64,000 nucleotides of DNA from Flavobacteriales bacterium (GCA_016705955.1 JADJKO010000002.1:496001-560000), one strand, 5' to 3'. Shown: positions 23,484 to 32,296, counted from the first letter of the stretch. Numbers and translations are program-made. Notes: generated by a model not told the origin, from the sequence alone.

Positions 23484-23539
23484 ATCGCAATGTTACGATG
23501 AAAAGAGATACATCGCAATAAGACGATGAAATGATCGTG
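23484..23539 (-). promoter_or_regulatory. Tandem ArsR operator-like repeats
   Basis: Two 28-bp direct repeats. Each begins with a 16-bp imperfect palindrome: ATCGCAATGTTACGAT at 23484 and ATCGCAATAAGACGAT at 23512. The first fits ATCGYAAY-RTTRCGAT. They start 14 bp upstream of the arsR ATG. The same framework precedes the other arsR gene. Confidence 0.65.
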
Positions 23540-23565
23540 ACGGAACGTTCAGGGGAATACCGCCC

Positions 23566-24921
23566 TCAGTAGTCCTCGTTGAGCACCTTCCAATACGCTT
23601 CCTTGGTCATGGAGTCCCAGTGGATCTTGCCACGTCGGTACTGGTTCTGTTGGTACATGTTCAGCTTGATCCCGCCGGCGATGACCAAGACGAATGCCAG
23701 CCAGAGCGTCCAGTGTCGTTCGAACAACGACCTGCTGAGATGGGCGATGGGCAAGCCCAATAGCGCAAGCGCGGAGACCAGGGGCCTGCATCCGAAGCTG
23801 CCGCCGTACCACCAGTTGGTCCAAGAGAACACGACGAAGCAGAAGACCGCGAGGAAGATGACGACCGGGATCGCCATTCTGCGTTGATCCCGATCGAACA
23901 GCATCAACAGCAGACCGATGACCCCTGCGCCAGCGAGCGGTGTGTACACGAACCAACCCTTCCTGTAGCTGAACAAGCCATCGATGATGTGCGGCGAGGT
24001 GAAGTCGAAACCCTCCTCGAGATAGGAATAGTACAGCGCGTTCCCGGTGGTTTGGAACCAATAGGCCAGTTGAGGAAGCATGGTCAGCGCGGTCACGAAG
24101 AGGGTCGTGATGATGAGACTTGGCCGTCGTCGAGCTATGCTCAGCGCATTCAATGTGCCCGGCGCACTACGCGCGCTCCAGAGCAGTGGGATAAGCACAA
24201 CGAGTCCATCCACTGGACGCACGAGAACGGTTAGACCGATGGTCAGTCCGAGCCAACAAGCAGTTGAGCGGCGTGGATCGCGGAACAGGTTGTCCGTGAG
24301 CAACAGGACCGCGGCGAACAAGAAAAAGAGATAGGCGTGGCTCATGCCCGCATTGAAAGTGGAATAGAAGAAGAGGTTCGTTCCGAACCCGATCGCGATG
24401 AGCGCGACGCAGGTGTCACGCTCGGTCGCTCGGCGGCGAATGAAACGACCGAGGATCCAAAACCCAAGCATGGCGAACAGTGCCGAACTCAGGGCGACCG
24501 CGATCTGGTACGGACACGAATAGCCATCGGCCGGGTACGACCCGGATAGCAGGGCATAGCTGTGTGCCACCAGGAAGAGAGGTAATTCGAACACGGCGGT
24601 ACCCATGGTGTACTTGATCACATGGTGATCGGTCAATGGATGGACGTGAAGTTCGAATCCGATGTGCCCTTCCGGATGCAGAAGACTGTCCACATGGTAC
24701 ACATAGGACAGATCCCGGATGTCGCCATGGATGATCGCGGCAGGGAGGTAATGGTAGTAGGCTTCAATGTCCCACTCCAGGACATTGTTCGTTTGCCATC
24801 GCCCATGGCGCTGGAACTCCTGCACTGCTGAGAAACCGAAAAAGAGAATGACGATCGAACTGGCCACGGAACGCTTCGCCAGCCACGCGCCGGCCTGTCG
24901 GAAGCGGTCCATGATCATCAT
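23566..24921 (-). CDS. Polytopic membrane protein, glycosyltransferase (PMT/GT-C)-like
   Basis: 451 residues with about ten hydrophobic helices. An acidic first loop motif, NVLEWDIEAYYHYLPAAIIHGDI, resembles the DE/DD-type first loop of GT-C enzymes that use lipid-phosphate sugars. Further conserved-looking segments are FNAGMSHAYLFFLFA and VRPVDGLVVLIPLLW. The exact family is not recognised; a transfer of sugars or lipid-linked groups at the inner membrane is the likely role. It begins immediately after the stop of the LptG-type gene (TAG-ATG), so the two are co-transcribed. Confidence 0.7.
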   Translation of the reverse strand: MMIMDRFRQAGAWLAKRSVASSIVILFFGFSAVQEFQRHGRWQTNNVLEWDIEAYYHYLPAAIIHGDIRDLSYVYHVDSLLHPEGHIGFELHVHPLTDHHVIKYTMGTAVFELPLFLVAHSYALLSGSYPADGYSCPYQIAVALSSALFAMLGFWILGRFIRRRATERDTCVALIAIGFGTNLFFYSTFNAGMSHAYLFFLFAAVLLLTDNLFRDPRRSTACWLGLTIGLTVLVRPVDGLVVLIPLLWSARSAPGTLNALSIARRRPSLIITTLFVTALTMLPQLAYWFQTTGNALYYSYLEEGFDFTSPHIIDGLFSYRKGWFVYTPLAGAGVIGLLLMLFDRDQRRMAIPVVIFLAVFCFVVFSWTNWWYGGSFGCRPLVSALALLGLPIAHLSRSLFERHWTLWLAFVLVIAGGIKLNMYQQNQYRRGKIHWDSMTKEAYWKVLNEDY

Positions 24922-26001
24922 CTACTTCGGCGCCTTGCGGTAGATCCATATCCCGATCGCTCCGAACAACACGTTCGGTGCCCACACCGCGAGGAAGGGT
25001 TCCAACCCGGCATTCGTGGCGGCCACGGTGGTGAGCTTCATGGTGAAGACGTAGATCAGCACGAGCATCACACCCAGCGCGAGGTGCAAGCCGGTGCCGC
25101 CGCGCACCTTCCTGCTGGCAATGCTCACGCCGATGAGGGTGAACACATAGGTGGCGAAGGGATAGCTGGTGCGTTGGTGGCGTTCGATCAGGTAGCTCGT
25201 CACCTTCCCATCGCCTTGCTTGCGTTTGGCATCGATGTAATCGTCCAGTTCGCCGGTGCTCATCGCCATCGCTGTTTCCCAGCGTTGGCCGAGATCCGAT
25301 GGTTTGAGGGCGATCACGGTATCCATTTCAGCGCCGCGCACGAAGCGATCGCCATCCGCCCCGATGATGCGCGTCAGGTAGTCGTGGAGGTGCCAGGATC
25401 CGTTCACGCTGTCATACACCGCGCGATCCGCGTTCAACTTGCGCACGAGGACGTGGCCGTCCCATTGTTCCAATCCGAAGTGATAGAGGGTCTTCTCCTT
25501 GGCCCCATAGTGCTCGCAGTAGGCGATCACACCGGGTGTGATCTCCCGGTGCAGGTGGCGGTCCTCCACGAAGAAGGTGGCGCGGATGTGTGCTTCCTCG
25601 AACGCGAGCCGCACGCGATTCGCCGCAGGTAGCACTTGGTGGTTCACCACCAAAGAGAGCACACACAGGAAGGTGGCACCAACGAAATAGGGCCAGAGCA
25701 CCCGTGGGAAACTCACGCCATTGCTCAACATGGCGATGATCTCACTCCGGTGCGCCAGTCGACTGGTGAAGAGCAGCACGGCGAGGAAGATGAAGAGCCC
25801 GCTGAACAGGTTGGCGTAGTAAAGGATGAAGTTGAGGTAGTAGTCCACCACGATCTCGCCCACGCTGGCCTTCATCTTGGCGAAGTCCTCCGTCTTCTCA
25901 CTGATGTCGAAGACGACCGCCACCATCATGATGATGACGAGCATGAGGAAGTAGGTTCCGAGGAACTTGCGAAGGATGTAGCGGTCCAGGATCCTGAGCA
26001 T
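24922..26001 (-). CDS. LptF/LptG family permease
   Basis: 359 residues, starting MLRILDRYILRKFLGTYF. It has three N-terminal helices, a periplasmic beta-jellyroll region and three C-terminal helices. It is an inner-membrane half of the LptB2FG lipopolysaccharide extractor. RYPFATYVFTLIGV-like sequence (SYPFATYVFTLIGVSIASRK) near the C-terminus is typical of LptG. The arrangement tgt then this gene is common in Bacteroidota. It lies 27 bp after tgt. Confidence 0.9.
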   Translation of the reverse strand: MLRILDRYILRKFLGTYFLMLVIIMMVAVVFDISEKTEDFAKMKASVGEIVVDYYLNFILYYANLFSGLFIFLAVLLFTSRLAHRSEIIAMLSNGVSFPRVLWPYFVGATFLCVLSLVVNHQVLPAANRVRLAFEEAHIRATFFVEDRHLHREITPGVIAYCEHYGAKEKTLYHFGLEQWDGHVLVRKLNADRAVYDSVNGSWHLHDYLTRIIGADGDRFVRGAEMDTVIALKPSDLGQRWETAMAMSTGELDDYIDAKRKQGDGKVTSYLIERHQRTSYPFATYVFTLIGVSIASRKVRGGTGLHLALGVMLVLIYVFTMKLTTVAATNAGLEPFLAVWAPNVLFGAIGIWIYRKAPK

Positions 26002-26028
26002 GCGGCTAGGGCAGGGGAGCGGTGCGGA

Positions 26029-27171
26029 TCACAACCGCACCTTCAATTTCGGCAGGAGTTCGTTCTTCCACGTGCTGAAGGTACCGGCGATGACCCGTTC
26101 GCGCGCTTCCTGCATCAACGCCAGATAGAAGCCCAGGTTGTGCAGGCTAGCGATCTGTTGCCCGAGCATCTCGCCGCTTTGGAACAGGTGGCGTACGAAC
26201 GCACGGCTGTAGGTAGCGTCCACCCAGTTGGTGCCGGTGGGATCCAGCGGACCGTGATCATCCGCCCACTGCTTGTTCTTGATGTTCACGACGCCTTCAC
26301 GCGTGAAGAGCATGCCGTTGCGACCATTGCGCGTCGGCATCACACAATCGAACATGTCGATGCCGCGCGCCATGTTCTCCAGCAGGTTCCACGGCGTGCC
26401 CACGCCCATGAGGTAGCGGGGCTTGTCCTTCGGAAGGATGTCGCAACAGAGTTCGGCCATGGCGTACATCTCCTCTTCCGGTTCGCCCACGCTCAGCCCG
26501 CCGATCGCATTGCCGGGCATGCCCTTGCTCGCGATCACTTCACTGCTCCGCTTGCGCAACTCTGCAAAAGTGCTGCCCTGCACAATGGGGAAGAGCGCCT
26601 GCTCATGACCGTAGAGCGGTTCCGTTGAGTTGAAGTGGGCGATGCAGCGATCCAGCCATCGGTGGGTCATGTGCATGCTCTTCTCCGCGTAGGCGAGTTC
26701 ACATGGCCACGGTGTACACTCATCGAAGGCCATGCAGATGTCGGCGCCGATGATGCGTTGGATGTCCATCACCTTCTCCGGCGTGAAGAGGTGCGAACTG
26801 CCATCGATGTGGCTCTGGAATTTCACGCCCTCCTCGGTGATCTTCCGGATGTCGCTGAGCGAATGCACTTGGAAGCCACCGCTGTCGGTGAGGATCGGCC
26901 GGTCCCAGCCGTTGAACTTGTGCAGTCCTCCCGCGTGTTGCAACACCTCCGTACCCGGCCGCAGGTAGAGGTGGTAGGTGTTGCTGAGCATGATCGGCGC
27001 ATTCAGATCCTGCTTCACCTCGCGTGGATGCACGGCCTTCACCGCGCCCAAGGTGCCCACGGGCATGAAGACCGGCGTGGGGATATCGCCGTGGGCGGTA
27101 TGGAGGACACCGGCCCGGGCGTTGGAGGACGGGTCGGTGGTGAGGAGGTCGAAGTGGAAAGGAACGCTCAC
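26029..27171 (-). CDS. tgt: tRNA-guanine(34) transglycosylase
   Basis: 380 residues. It exchanges guanine 34 for preQ1 in GUN-anticodon tRNAs during queuosine synthesis. Catalytic regions are DSGGFQVHSLSDIRKI and FDCVMPTRNGRNG. The start is GTG at 27171 (SVPFHFDLLTTD); no usable ATG exists nearby. The zinc motif of proteobacterial Tgt (CxCxxC) is absent: the segment reads PLDPTGTNWVDATYSRAF, although the later His (SLHNLGFY) is kept. I recall similar sequences in other Bacteroidota, so the lack is probably lineage-wide. Confidence 0.95.
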   Translation of the reverse strand: MSVPFHFDLLTTDPSSNARAGVLHTAHGDIPTPVFMPVGTLGAVKAVHPREVKQDLNAPIMLSNTYHLYLRPGTEVLQHAGGLHKFNGWDRPILTDSGGFQVHSLSDIRKITEEGVKFQSHIDGSSHLFTPEKVMDIQRIIGADICMAFDECTPWPCELAYAEKSMHMTHRWLDRCIAHFNSTEPLYGHEQALFPIVQGSTFAELRKRSSEVIASKGMPGNAIGGLSVGEPEEEMYAMAELCCDILPKDKPRYLMGVGTPWNLLENMARGIDMFDCVMPTRNGRNGMLFTREGVVNIKNKQWADDHGPLDPTGTNWVDATYSRAFVRHLFQSGEMLGQQIASLHNLGFYLALMQEARERVIAGTFSTWKNELLPKLKVRL

Positions 27172-27181
27172 GGTATCGACT

Positions 27182-27256
27182 TCAAGAGTTCCTCCGCTTC
27201 ACGAGTCGCTTAAGGTCCTTCAGGAAGGGAGCAAGAACTGCAACCTCAAATTTCAT
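27182..27256 (-). pseudogene. Truncated RelE/ParE-type toxin remnant
   Basis: A 24-codon frame reading MKFEVAVLAPFLKDLKRLVKRRN then Ser and TGA. The start overlaps the end of the antitoxin-like gene by 11 bp, as in type II toxin-antitoxin pairs. The sequence resembles the first strand and helix of RelE-type toxins (xFxKDLKRLxKR). A one-base insertion at AACTCTTGAAG would continue it as NSLKS. The remainder of a toxin is missing because tgt starts 11 bp later. Confidence 0.5.
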
Positions 27257-27455
27257 CCAACACGTCCTTGAGCAGCACGGGCTTCTTCTGCCCTTTCTTG
27301 ATCAAGATCAACTCACGCACCGCTTCCTTGATGTTCGCAATACGCTGCGCCTTGGCGGGGGAAAGCGTCTCAGTCGTTTTCACGAAGCTGAGGCTATTGA
27401 GGATGTCAAGCATCAGCTCGGCCTTGTTATCGGGTATTTCAAGGATCAGCTTCAT
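27246..27455 (-). CDS. Type II antitoxin-like small protein
   Basis: 69 residues. MKLILEIPDNKAELMLDILNSLSFVK followed by a helical segment ending PVLLKDVLDEI. Proteins of this form are common in Bacteroidota directly before RelE-type toxin genes and are thought to be their antitoxins. Here only a 24-codon toxin stub follows (27182-27256), so the antitoxin is an orphan. The identification is from pattern recognition, without a search. Confidence 0.65.
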   Translation of the reverse strand: MKLILEIPDNKAELMLDILNSLSFVKTTETLSPAKAQRIANIKEAVRELILIKKGQKKPVLLKDVLDEI

Positions 27456-27610
27456 GGTCGCACAAAGCTAGGAGCTTCGGGTATAGCCTACCGCACGCGC
27501 TTCCCGCCGTCGCTGTTCATAACTGTTTCCACCTAACCCCGGCCCGCGAAGGCTCCCCGGTAGCTTCGCCCACAGCCCAACGCCCTACCGCGCCCGGGAA
27601 TTGTATTCGC

Positions 27611-28711
27611 ATGTGGTCCCTTGAATTCCAGTTGATGCTCGGCGCGATCGTCGTGCTGCTCGTCTATCACGGGTTCATGTTCGCACGCTTGGCCTTCGGC
27701 AAGCAGACCGTGGAGGCGGATCGTTCAACACCGGTGAGCGTGGTGATCTGCGCGCGCAACGAGGCCCGCACCTTGGAGGAGATCATCCCGTTGCTGATGA
27801 AGCAGGACCACCGCGAGTTCGAAGTGGTGGTGGTGAACGATCGCAGCGAGGACGATACGTGGGAGATCCTGCAATGGATGAAACCGCAGTACGCGAACCT
27901 GCGGCCGGTGAACATCCAGGCCGATGAGAAATTCAACTACGGGAAGAAGATCGCCCTCGGTGTGGGGGTGCGGGCCGCGAAACATCCGCAAGTGCTGTTG
28001 ACCGATGCGGATTGCGTGCCCGCCGGACCGGACTGGATCTCCATGATGGCTTCTGGATTCCGCAATGGGAAGAAGATCGTCATCGGTCATAGTCCCTATG
28101 AGATGTCACCAGGTGTTGGGAGTATCCTGGAGCGCTACGATGGCGCGATCAAGGCGATGCAGTTCATGGGCTTCGCACAGGCGGGCTTCCCGTACATGGG
28201 CGTGGGCCGCAACCTCGGGTATGCCAGCGAGGTGTTCTTCGGTGCGAGCGGACCGCGCCGACACAATCACCTGATGAGTGGCGACGACGACCTCCTGATC
28301 AACGAAGTGGCACGGAGGAACAATACGGCCGTGGTGGCGGATCCGCGGTCGTTCATGACCACGCGCGCCACGCCCGACCTCGCCACGTGGATCCGCCGCA
28401 AGAGGCGTCACTACACCACAGCGGTACACTATCGCTTCGGGCACCAGGTCCTGCTCACCCTGCTGCCATTGGCGCGTATGGTCTTCTGGGCGTGCCTGGT
28501 GCTGTTGATCATCCGCGCGCGATGGATCGAATCCGCGATCGGCGCCTTCGTGCAGATCGCCTTGTTATTGCCGATCACCATTGCAGCGCTGAAGCGGTTG
28601 CAAGCAGGCGCTATCGCGTGGTTCGCCCTGCCATTGGAATGGTTGTTCCTATTTTTGGATCCGTTGCTCTACACCAGCACGATACTCGTCAAGCCAAAAC
28701 GATGGAAGTGA
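27611..28711 (+). CDS. Family 2 glycosyltransferase, membrane-anchored
   Basis: 366 residues. A short N-terminal membrane helix precedes a GT-A domain: PVSVVICARNEARTLEEIIPLLM, FEVVVVNDRSEDDT, LLTDADCVPAGPDW (DxD-like), MSGDDDLLINEVA and the RRKRRHYTTAVHY segment equivalent to the QxxRW acceptor motif. Two or three C-terminal helices follow. It transfers an activated sugar, probably to a lipid or polysaccharide at the inner membrane. The last 10 bp overlap the start of the sigma factor gene. Confidence 0.9.
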   Translation: MWSLEFQLMLGAIVVLLVYHGFMFARLAFGKQTVEADRSTPVSVVICARNEARTLEEIIPLLMKQDHREFEVVVVNDRSEDDTWEILQWMKPQYANLRPVNIQADEKFNYGKKIALGVGVRAAKHPQVLLTDADCVPAGPDWISMMASGFRNGKKIVIGHSPYEMSPGVGSILERYDGAIKAMQFMGFAQAGFPYMGVGRNLGYASEVFFGASGPRRHNHLMSGDDDLLINEVARRNNTAVVADPRSFMTTRATPDLATWIRRKRRHYTTAVHYRFGHQVLLTLLPLARMVFWACLVLLIIRARWIESAIGAFVQIALLLPITIAALKRLQAGAIAWFALPLEWLFLFLDPLLYTSTILVKPKRWK

Positions 28712-29310
28712 ACGAGAACCTCAGTGAGAAAGCCCGATACGATTACATCCTCGTCCGCAAGGCCGTGGATAAAGGCGATCAGAAGGCCTACGCCGAATTG
28801 ATGAGCCGCTACCGCGACTCCATCTACTTCATGTTGTTGAAGATGATCAACAACAAGGACGACGCGGAGGACTTGACGATCGAAGCCTTCGGCAAGGCCT
28901 TCAACCGATTGAAGCAATACACGCCGAACTACGCGTTCAGCACGTGGCTGTTCAAGATCGCCTCGAACAACTGCATCGATTGGATCCGCAAGCAGAAGAA
29001 GAAGACCTTCTCCATCGATCAACCCTTCGGCACCGAGGACGGTGATGAGATGACGATCGAGTTGAAGGGCCACGGCCTGGATCCTTCCGAGGTCGCCATC
29101 CGGGAGCAGAAGAACGACATCATGCGCGCGGTAGTGGACAAGCTGAAGCCGCGGTACAAGACGTTGGTGGAACTGCGCTACTACAAGGAGTACAGCTACG
29201 AGGAGATCGCGCAGGAACTCGACCTGCCGCTCGGCACCGTGAAGGCACAACTCTTCCGCGCCCGCGAATTCCTCCAAGGCCTTCTCGACTCGCGCAAGGA
29301 CACGATCTGA
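28702..29310 (+). CDS. ECF-type RNA polymerase sigma factor
   Basis: About 202 residues. Region 2 is LMSRYRDSIYFMLLKMINNKDDAEDLTIEAFGKAFNRL with FSTWLFKIASNNCIDWIRKQKK. Region 4 is LKPRYKTLVELRYYKEYSYEEIAQELDLPLGTVKAQLFRARE. It is a sigma-70 family (ECF) factor of the Bacteroidota type. The acidic linker contains DEMTIELKGHGLDP. No anti-sigma gene is adjacent. The ATG at 28702 lies inside the end of the glycosyltransferase gene, so the two are translationally linked. Confidence 0.92.
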   Translation: MEVNENLSEKARYDYILVRKAVDKGDQKAYAELMSRYRDSIYFMLLKMINNKDDAEDLTIEAFGKAFNRLKQYTPNYAFSTWLFKIASNNCIDWIRKQKKKTFSIDQPFGTEDGDEMTIELKGHGLDPSEVAIREQKNDIMRAVVDKLKPRYKTLVELRYYKEYSYEEIAQELDLPLGTVKAQLFRAREFLQGLLDSRKDTI

Positions 29311-29331
29311 GTCAGCGCACAAACCAGCGCG

Positions 29332-29455
29332 CCATGTGTCCATGTGCTCATGAGAACACACGCACCAAGGCTTTCGCACCATGTGACCATGGCTCCCTCA
29401 GAAGCACATGGACACATGGACGCATGAACACATGGCCACATGAACACATGGACCC
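29332..29455. repeat. CATG-rich inverted and tandem repeat
   Basis: A 17-bp arm, CCATGTGTCCATGTGCT (29332-29348), has a perfect reverse complement at 29403-29419. From there to 29455 the sequence continues as degenerate ~10-bp tandem copies of ACACATGGAC. It fills the space between the sigma factor gene and rsmG; the rsmG ATG is inside the last copy. Confidence 0.7.
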
Positions 29456-30070
29456 ATGCCTGACTTGGACCTGATCACCACCTACTTCCCCGAACTCACC
29501 GCCACGCAGCGTGAGCAATTCGCACGCTTAGGTGAATTGTACGCGCACTGGAACGAGCGCGTGAACCTGATCTCTCGCAAGGACTTCGAGCATCTGTACG
29601 AGCGGCACATCCTGCACTCGCTCGGCATCGCCAAAGTGGTCCAATTCAAAAAGGGGACGCGCGTCGTGGATGTGGGCACTGGCGGTGGGTTCCCACTGAT
29701 CCCTTTAGCGATCATGTACCCGCAATGCACCTTCCACGGTATCGATGGCATCGGCAAGAAGATCATGGCGGTGAAGGGCGTGATCGAAGGACTGGGCCTG
29801 ACCAACTGCACAGCCGAACAGGTGCGCAGCGAGGACCACAAAGGGCGCTATGAGGTGATCGTAAGCCGCGCGGTCACCACGTTGCCGGAGTTCCTTCGCA
29901 TGACCAAGCATTTGGTCACGAAGGGTGAAGGGCAGTTGTATTACTTGAAGGGGGGTGACCTAGCAGATGAGTTGCTGCCGATCAAGCAGCACTACCGTGT
30001 CCTCGAACTATCCAAGGAATTCGAGGAGGAGTTCTTCGCGACGAAGAAGGTTGTACACATTACGCTGTAG
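29456..30070 (+). CDS. rsmG: 16S rRNA (guanine527-N7)-methyltransferase
   Basis: 204 residues. RsmG/GidB methylates G527 of 16S rRNA with SAM. The N-terminal helix HWNERVNLISRKDFEHLYERHILHSLGI is diagnostic, followed by the SAM motif VVDVGTGGGFPLIPLAI and IVSRAVTTLPEFL. The coding region overlaps by 11 bp with the convergent ABC exporter gene. The ATG arises within a CATG-rich repeat, which may affect its translation. Confidence 0.95.
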   Translation: MPDLDLITTYFPELTATQREQFARLGELYAHWNERVNLISRKDFEHLYERHILHSLGIAKVVQFKKGTRVVDVGTGGGFPLIPLAIMYPQCTFHGIDGIGKKIMAVKGVIEGLGLTNCTAEQVRSEDHKGRYEVIVSRAVTTLPEFLRMTKHLVTKGEGQLYYLKGGDLADELLPIKQHYRVLELSKEFEEEFFATKKVVHITL

Positions 30071-31880
30071 CAGGATCCAACTGCAACCGGCTCAGGCTGT
30101 GGTACAGCCCGTTCACGTCGGCGATGAGCTCATCGTGCGTGCCGCTCTCCACCACAATGCCTTTATCCAGCACCAGGATCTTGTCCGCATTGCGGATGGT
30201 GCTCAGGCGATGCGCGATCACCAAGCTCGTGCGACCGACCATCAACTGGTCCAGCGCCTCTTGTACCAGCCGTTCGCTTTCGCTGTCCAGTGCGCTGGTG
30301 GCTTCATCGAGGATCAGGATCGCGGGGTCCTTCAGCACGGCGCGTGCAATGGCGATGCGTTGCCGCTGACCACCGCTGAGTTGAATGCCCCGTTCGCCGA
30401 CGATGGTCTTGTACGCATCCGGGAAGGAGGTGATGAACTCGTGCGCATTGGCCTTGCGCGCGGCTGCTTCCACTTCCGCATCACTCACCCCCGGCTTTCC
30501 GTAGGCGATGTTCTCGCGGATGCTTCCACCGAATAGCAACACTTCCTGTGGCACCAAGCTCATGCGATCGCGCAGCGCACTGAGGTCGAACTCGCGCGCG
30601 TTCTTGCCATCGATCATGATCCGACCGGATACAGGATCATAGAAGCGCAGTAGAAGTGAAGCGATGGTGCTCTTCCCCGCACCGCTCGAACCGACCACTG
30701 CAATGCGTTCACCCGGTTGCGCTGCGAAGGACACATCACGCAGCACGGGAACATCCGCGCGCGTGGCGTAATGGAATGCCACGTTCTCGAAAGCGATCGC
30801 ACCCTTCAATACCAAGGGTTCCTTGCGCTCCTCCAAGGAGATCGGCTCCGACGCTTCCTCTTGCAGGTCCATGAGCCGCTCGCTCGCGCCGATCGCCTTC
30901 AACATCCGGTTCACCAACTCCGGCAATCCACCGATGCTGGCACCGATGAACATGGAGTAGAGGATGAAGGTGAAGAGCTCGCCCATGGAGATCTCGCCCG
31001 CAGGGAGCATCCGCACGCCACGCCAGATCACCAATACGATCGCGCCGAACATGCACAGGATGATGAACGAAACGAAGGCGCCTTGCCAGCGCGCGCCCTT
31101 CAACGCGAGGCCGCGCGCTTCCATCACGCTGGTGCCGTATCGCAGCGCTTCCCACCGCTCGTTCGCAAAGGCTTTCACGTTCTGGATCCCTTGCAGCGTC
31201 TCCTCGACGATCACGTTCGTATCCGCGATGCGGTCCTGAACCTGCTTGCTCAACTTGCGGATGAAGCGCCCGAAGATCACCGCGACGATCGCCACCACGG
31301 GGATGATCGCCAGCATGGTGAGCGTGAGTTGGATGCTGACCTGGGTGAGCAGCACGATCCCCGCCACCACGACCAACGCCTGCCGGATCAGTTCAGCGAG
31401 GTTGGTGGTGAGCGCATCCTGGAGCATCGCGATGTCCGACCCTATCCGGCTGTTCAATTCACCCACGCGCCGCTGCGCGAAGAAGGTCATCGGCAATCGC
31501 AGCAGGTGCTCATACGTTTCGCGGCGCATGTGCGCGAGCATGTTCTCGGTGATCCAGGAGAAGAGGTAGATGCGGAAGAAGCCGAAGAACGCTTGCGCCG
31601 CGAAGACGCCCAGCAGCGTAAGCGCCACCTTGTCGATACGGCCCAGCAGGTCGGTCTGCGCACCGGCATCACCTCGCGCGGCATCCACCAATTGGCCGAG
31701 CAACAACGGGAAGAGCAGGGATAGGCCGGTGGTGATCGTGAGCAGCAGCAGGCCAAGGGTGAACCAACCACGATACGGCTTCAGGTAGCGGAACACCCGC
31801 ATCGCCTTGCGCAAGGTGGCCTTGTCAAGCTTGGCGCGCGGGGCGTCCTCGAATGCTTTGGCGTTGCGGCGGGAGGCCAT
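30060..31880 (-). CDS. ABC exporter with fused ATPase, MsbA-like
   Basis: 606 residues: six transmembrane helices (about residues 30-330) fused to a nucleotide-binding domain. NBD motifs: Walker A VGSSGAGKST, signature IQLSGGQRQR, Walker B ILILDEATSALDSE, H-loop VIAHRLSTI. The architecture is that of lipid A flippase MsbA and of multidrug exporters; in Bacteroidota this ortholog group is usually assigned to lipid A or lipid export. It acts in the inner membrane as a homodimer. Confidence 0.92.
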   Translation of the reverse strand: MASRRNAKAFEDAPRAKLDKATLRKAMRVFRYLKPYRGWFTLGLLLLTITTGLSLLFPLLLGQLVDAARGDAGAQTDLLGRIDKVALTLLGVFAAQAFFGFFRIYLFSWITENMLAHMRRETYEHLLRLPMTFFAQRRVGELNSRIGSDIAMLQDALTTNLAELIRQALVVVAGIVLLTQVSIQLTLTMLAIIPVVAIVAVIFGRFIRKLSKQVQDRIADTNVIVEETLQGIQNVKAFANERWEALRYGTSVMEARGLALKGARWQGAFVSFIILCMFGAIVLVIWRGVRMLPAGEISMGELFTFILYSMFIGASIGGLPELVNRMLKAIGASERLMDLQEEASEPISLEERKEPLVLKGAIAFENVAFHYATRADVPVLRDVSFAAQPGERIAVVGSSGAGKSTIASLLLRFYDPVSGRIMIDGKNAREFDLSALRDRMSLVPQEVLLFGGSIRENIAYGKPGVSDAEVEAAARKANAHEFITSFPDAYKTIVGERGIQLSGGQRQRIAIARAVLKDPAILILDEATSALDSESERLVQEALDQLMVGRTSLVIAHRLSTIRNADKILVLDKGIVVESGTHDELIADVNGLYHSLSRLQLDPATA

Positions 31881-31894
31881 GGAGGATCAAGGGA

Positions 31895-32296
31895 TCACCC
31901 GTGTATCGCCTTCATCCGATCCGCGATGTGATCGAAGAGGTTCGTCAGCGGCTTCTCCACCATCATCTTGATGAAGGGATTGAGATCCGCGTTGAAGACC
32001 TGACCAGCGGTGGTGGTGCCGTTGGTCTCATCCAGGTGTACATCCAAGGTGAAGGGGAACGGACTGCGTTCGGTGGCTTTCAACTTCAATAGGTTCGGTG
32101 GTGTGCCACCATCGAGCTGCAAGCCGATCGTTGCGGCGCCCTGCACTTTGAACGAGCACGAGGTGCCATCGCTCTTCCATTCGCTGATCCGTCCTTCCGG
32201 CAGGAGTTGCTGGAAGTTGTTCATGTCCCGCAGGAAGTCGTACAACTCCTGCGCGGGTTTGGCGATCTCCACCTTCTTGCTCTCTATCGTGGTCAT
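31895..32296 (-). CDS. SRPBCC (START-like) family protein
   Basis: 133 residues. MTTIESKKVEIAKPAQELYDFLRDMNNFQQLLP is the typical opening of a polyketide-cyclase/SRPBCC fold. It continues with a beta-sheet pattern and ends in an amphipathic helix (NLFDHIADRMKAIHG). Members bind hydrophobic ligands or act as cyclases or chaperones; no specific ligand can be named. It lies between the exporter gene and pyrE, 14 bp from the former. Confidence 0.8.
   Translation of the reverse strand: MTTIESKKVEIAKPAQELYDFLRDMNNFQQLLPEGRISEWKSDGTSCSFKVQGAATIGLQLDGGTPPNLLKLKATERSPFPFTLDVHLDETNGTTTAGQVFNADLNPFIKMMVEKPLTNLFDHIADRMKAIHG

Noticed and set aside
24655..24675. GTTCGAATCC resembling a tRNA T-arm
   Set aside because: It lies inside the membrane glycosyltransferase-like gene, and no acceptor or anticodon stem can be formed around it.
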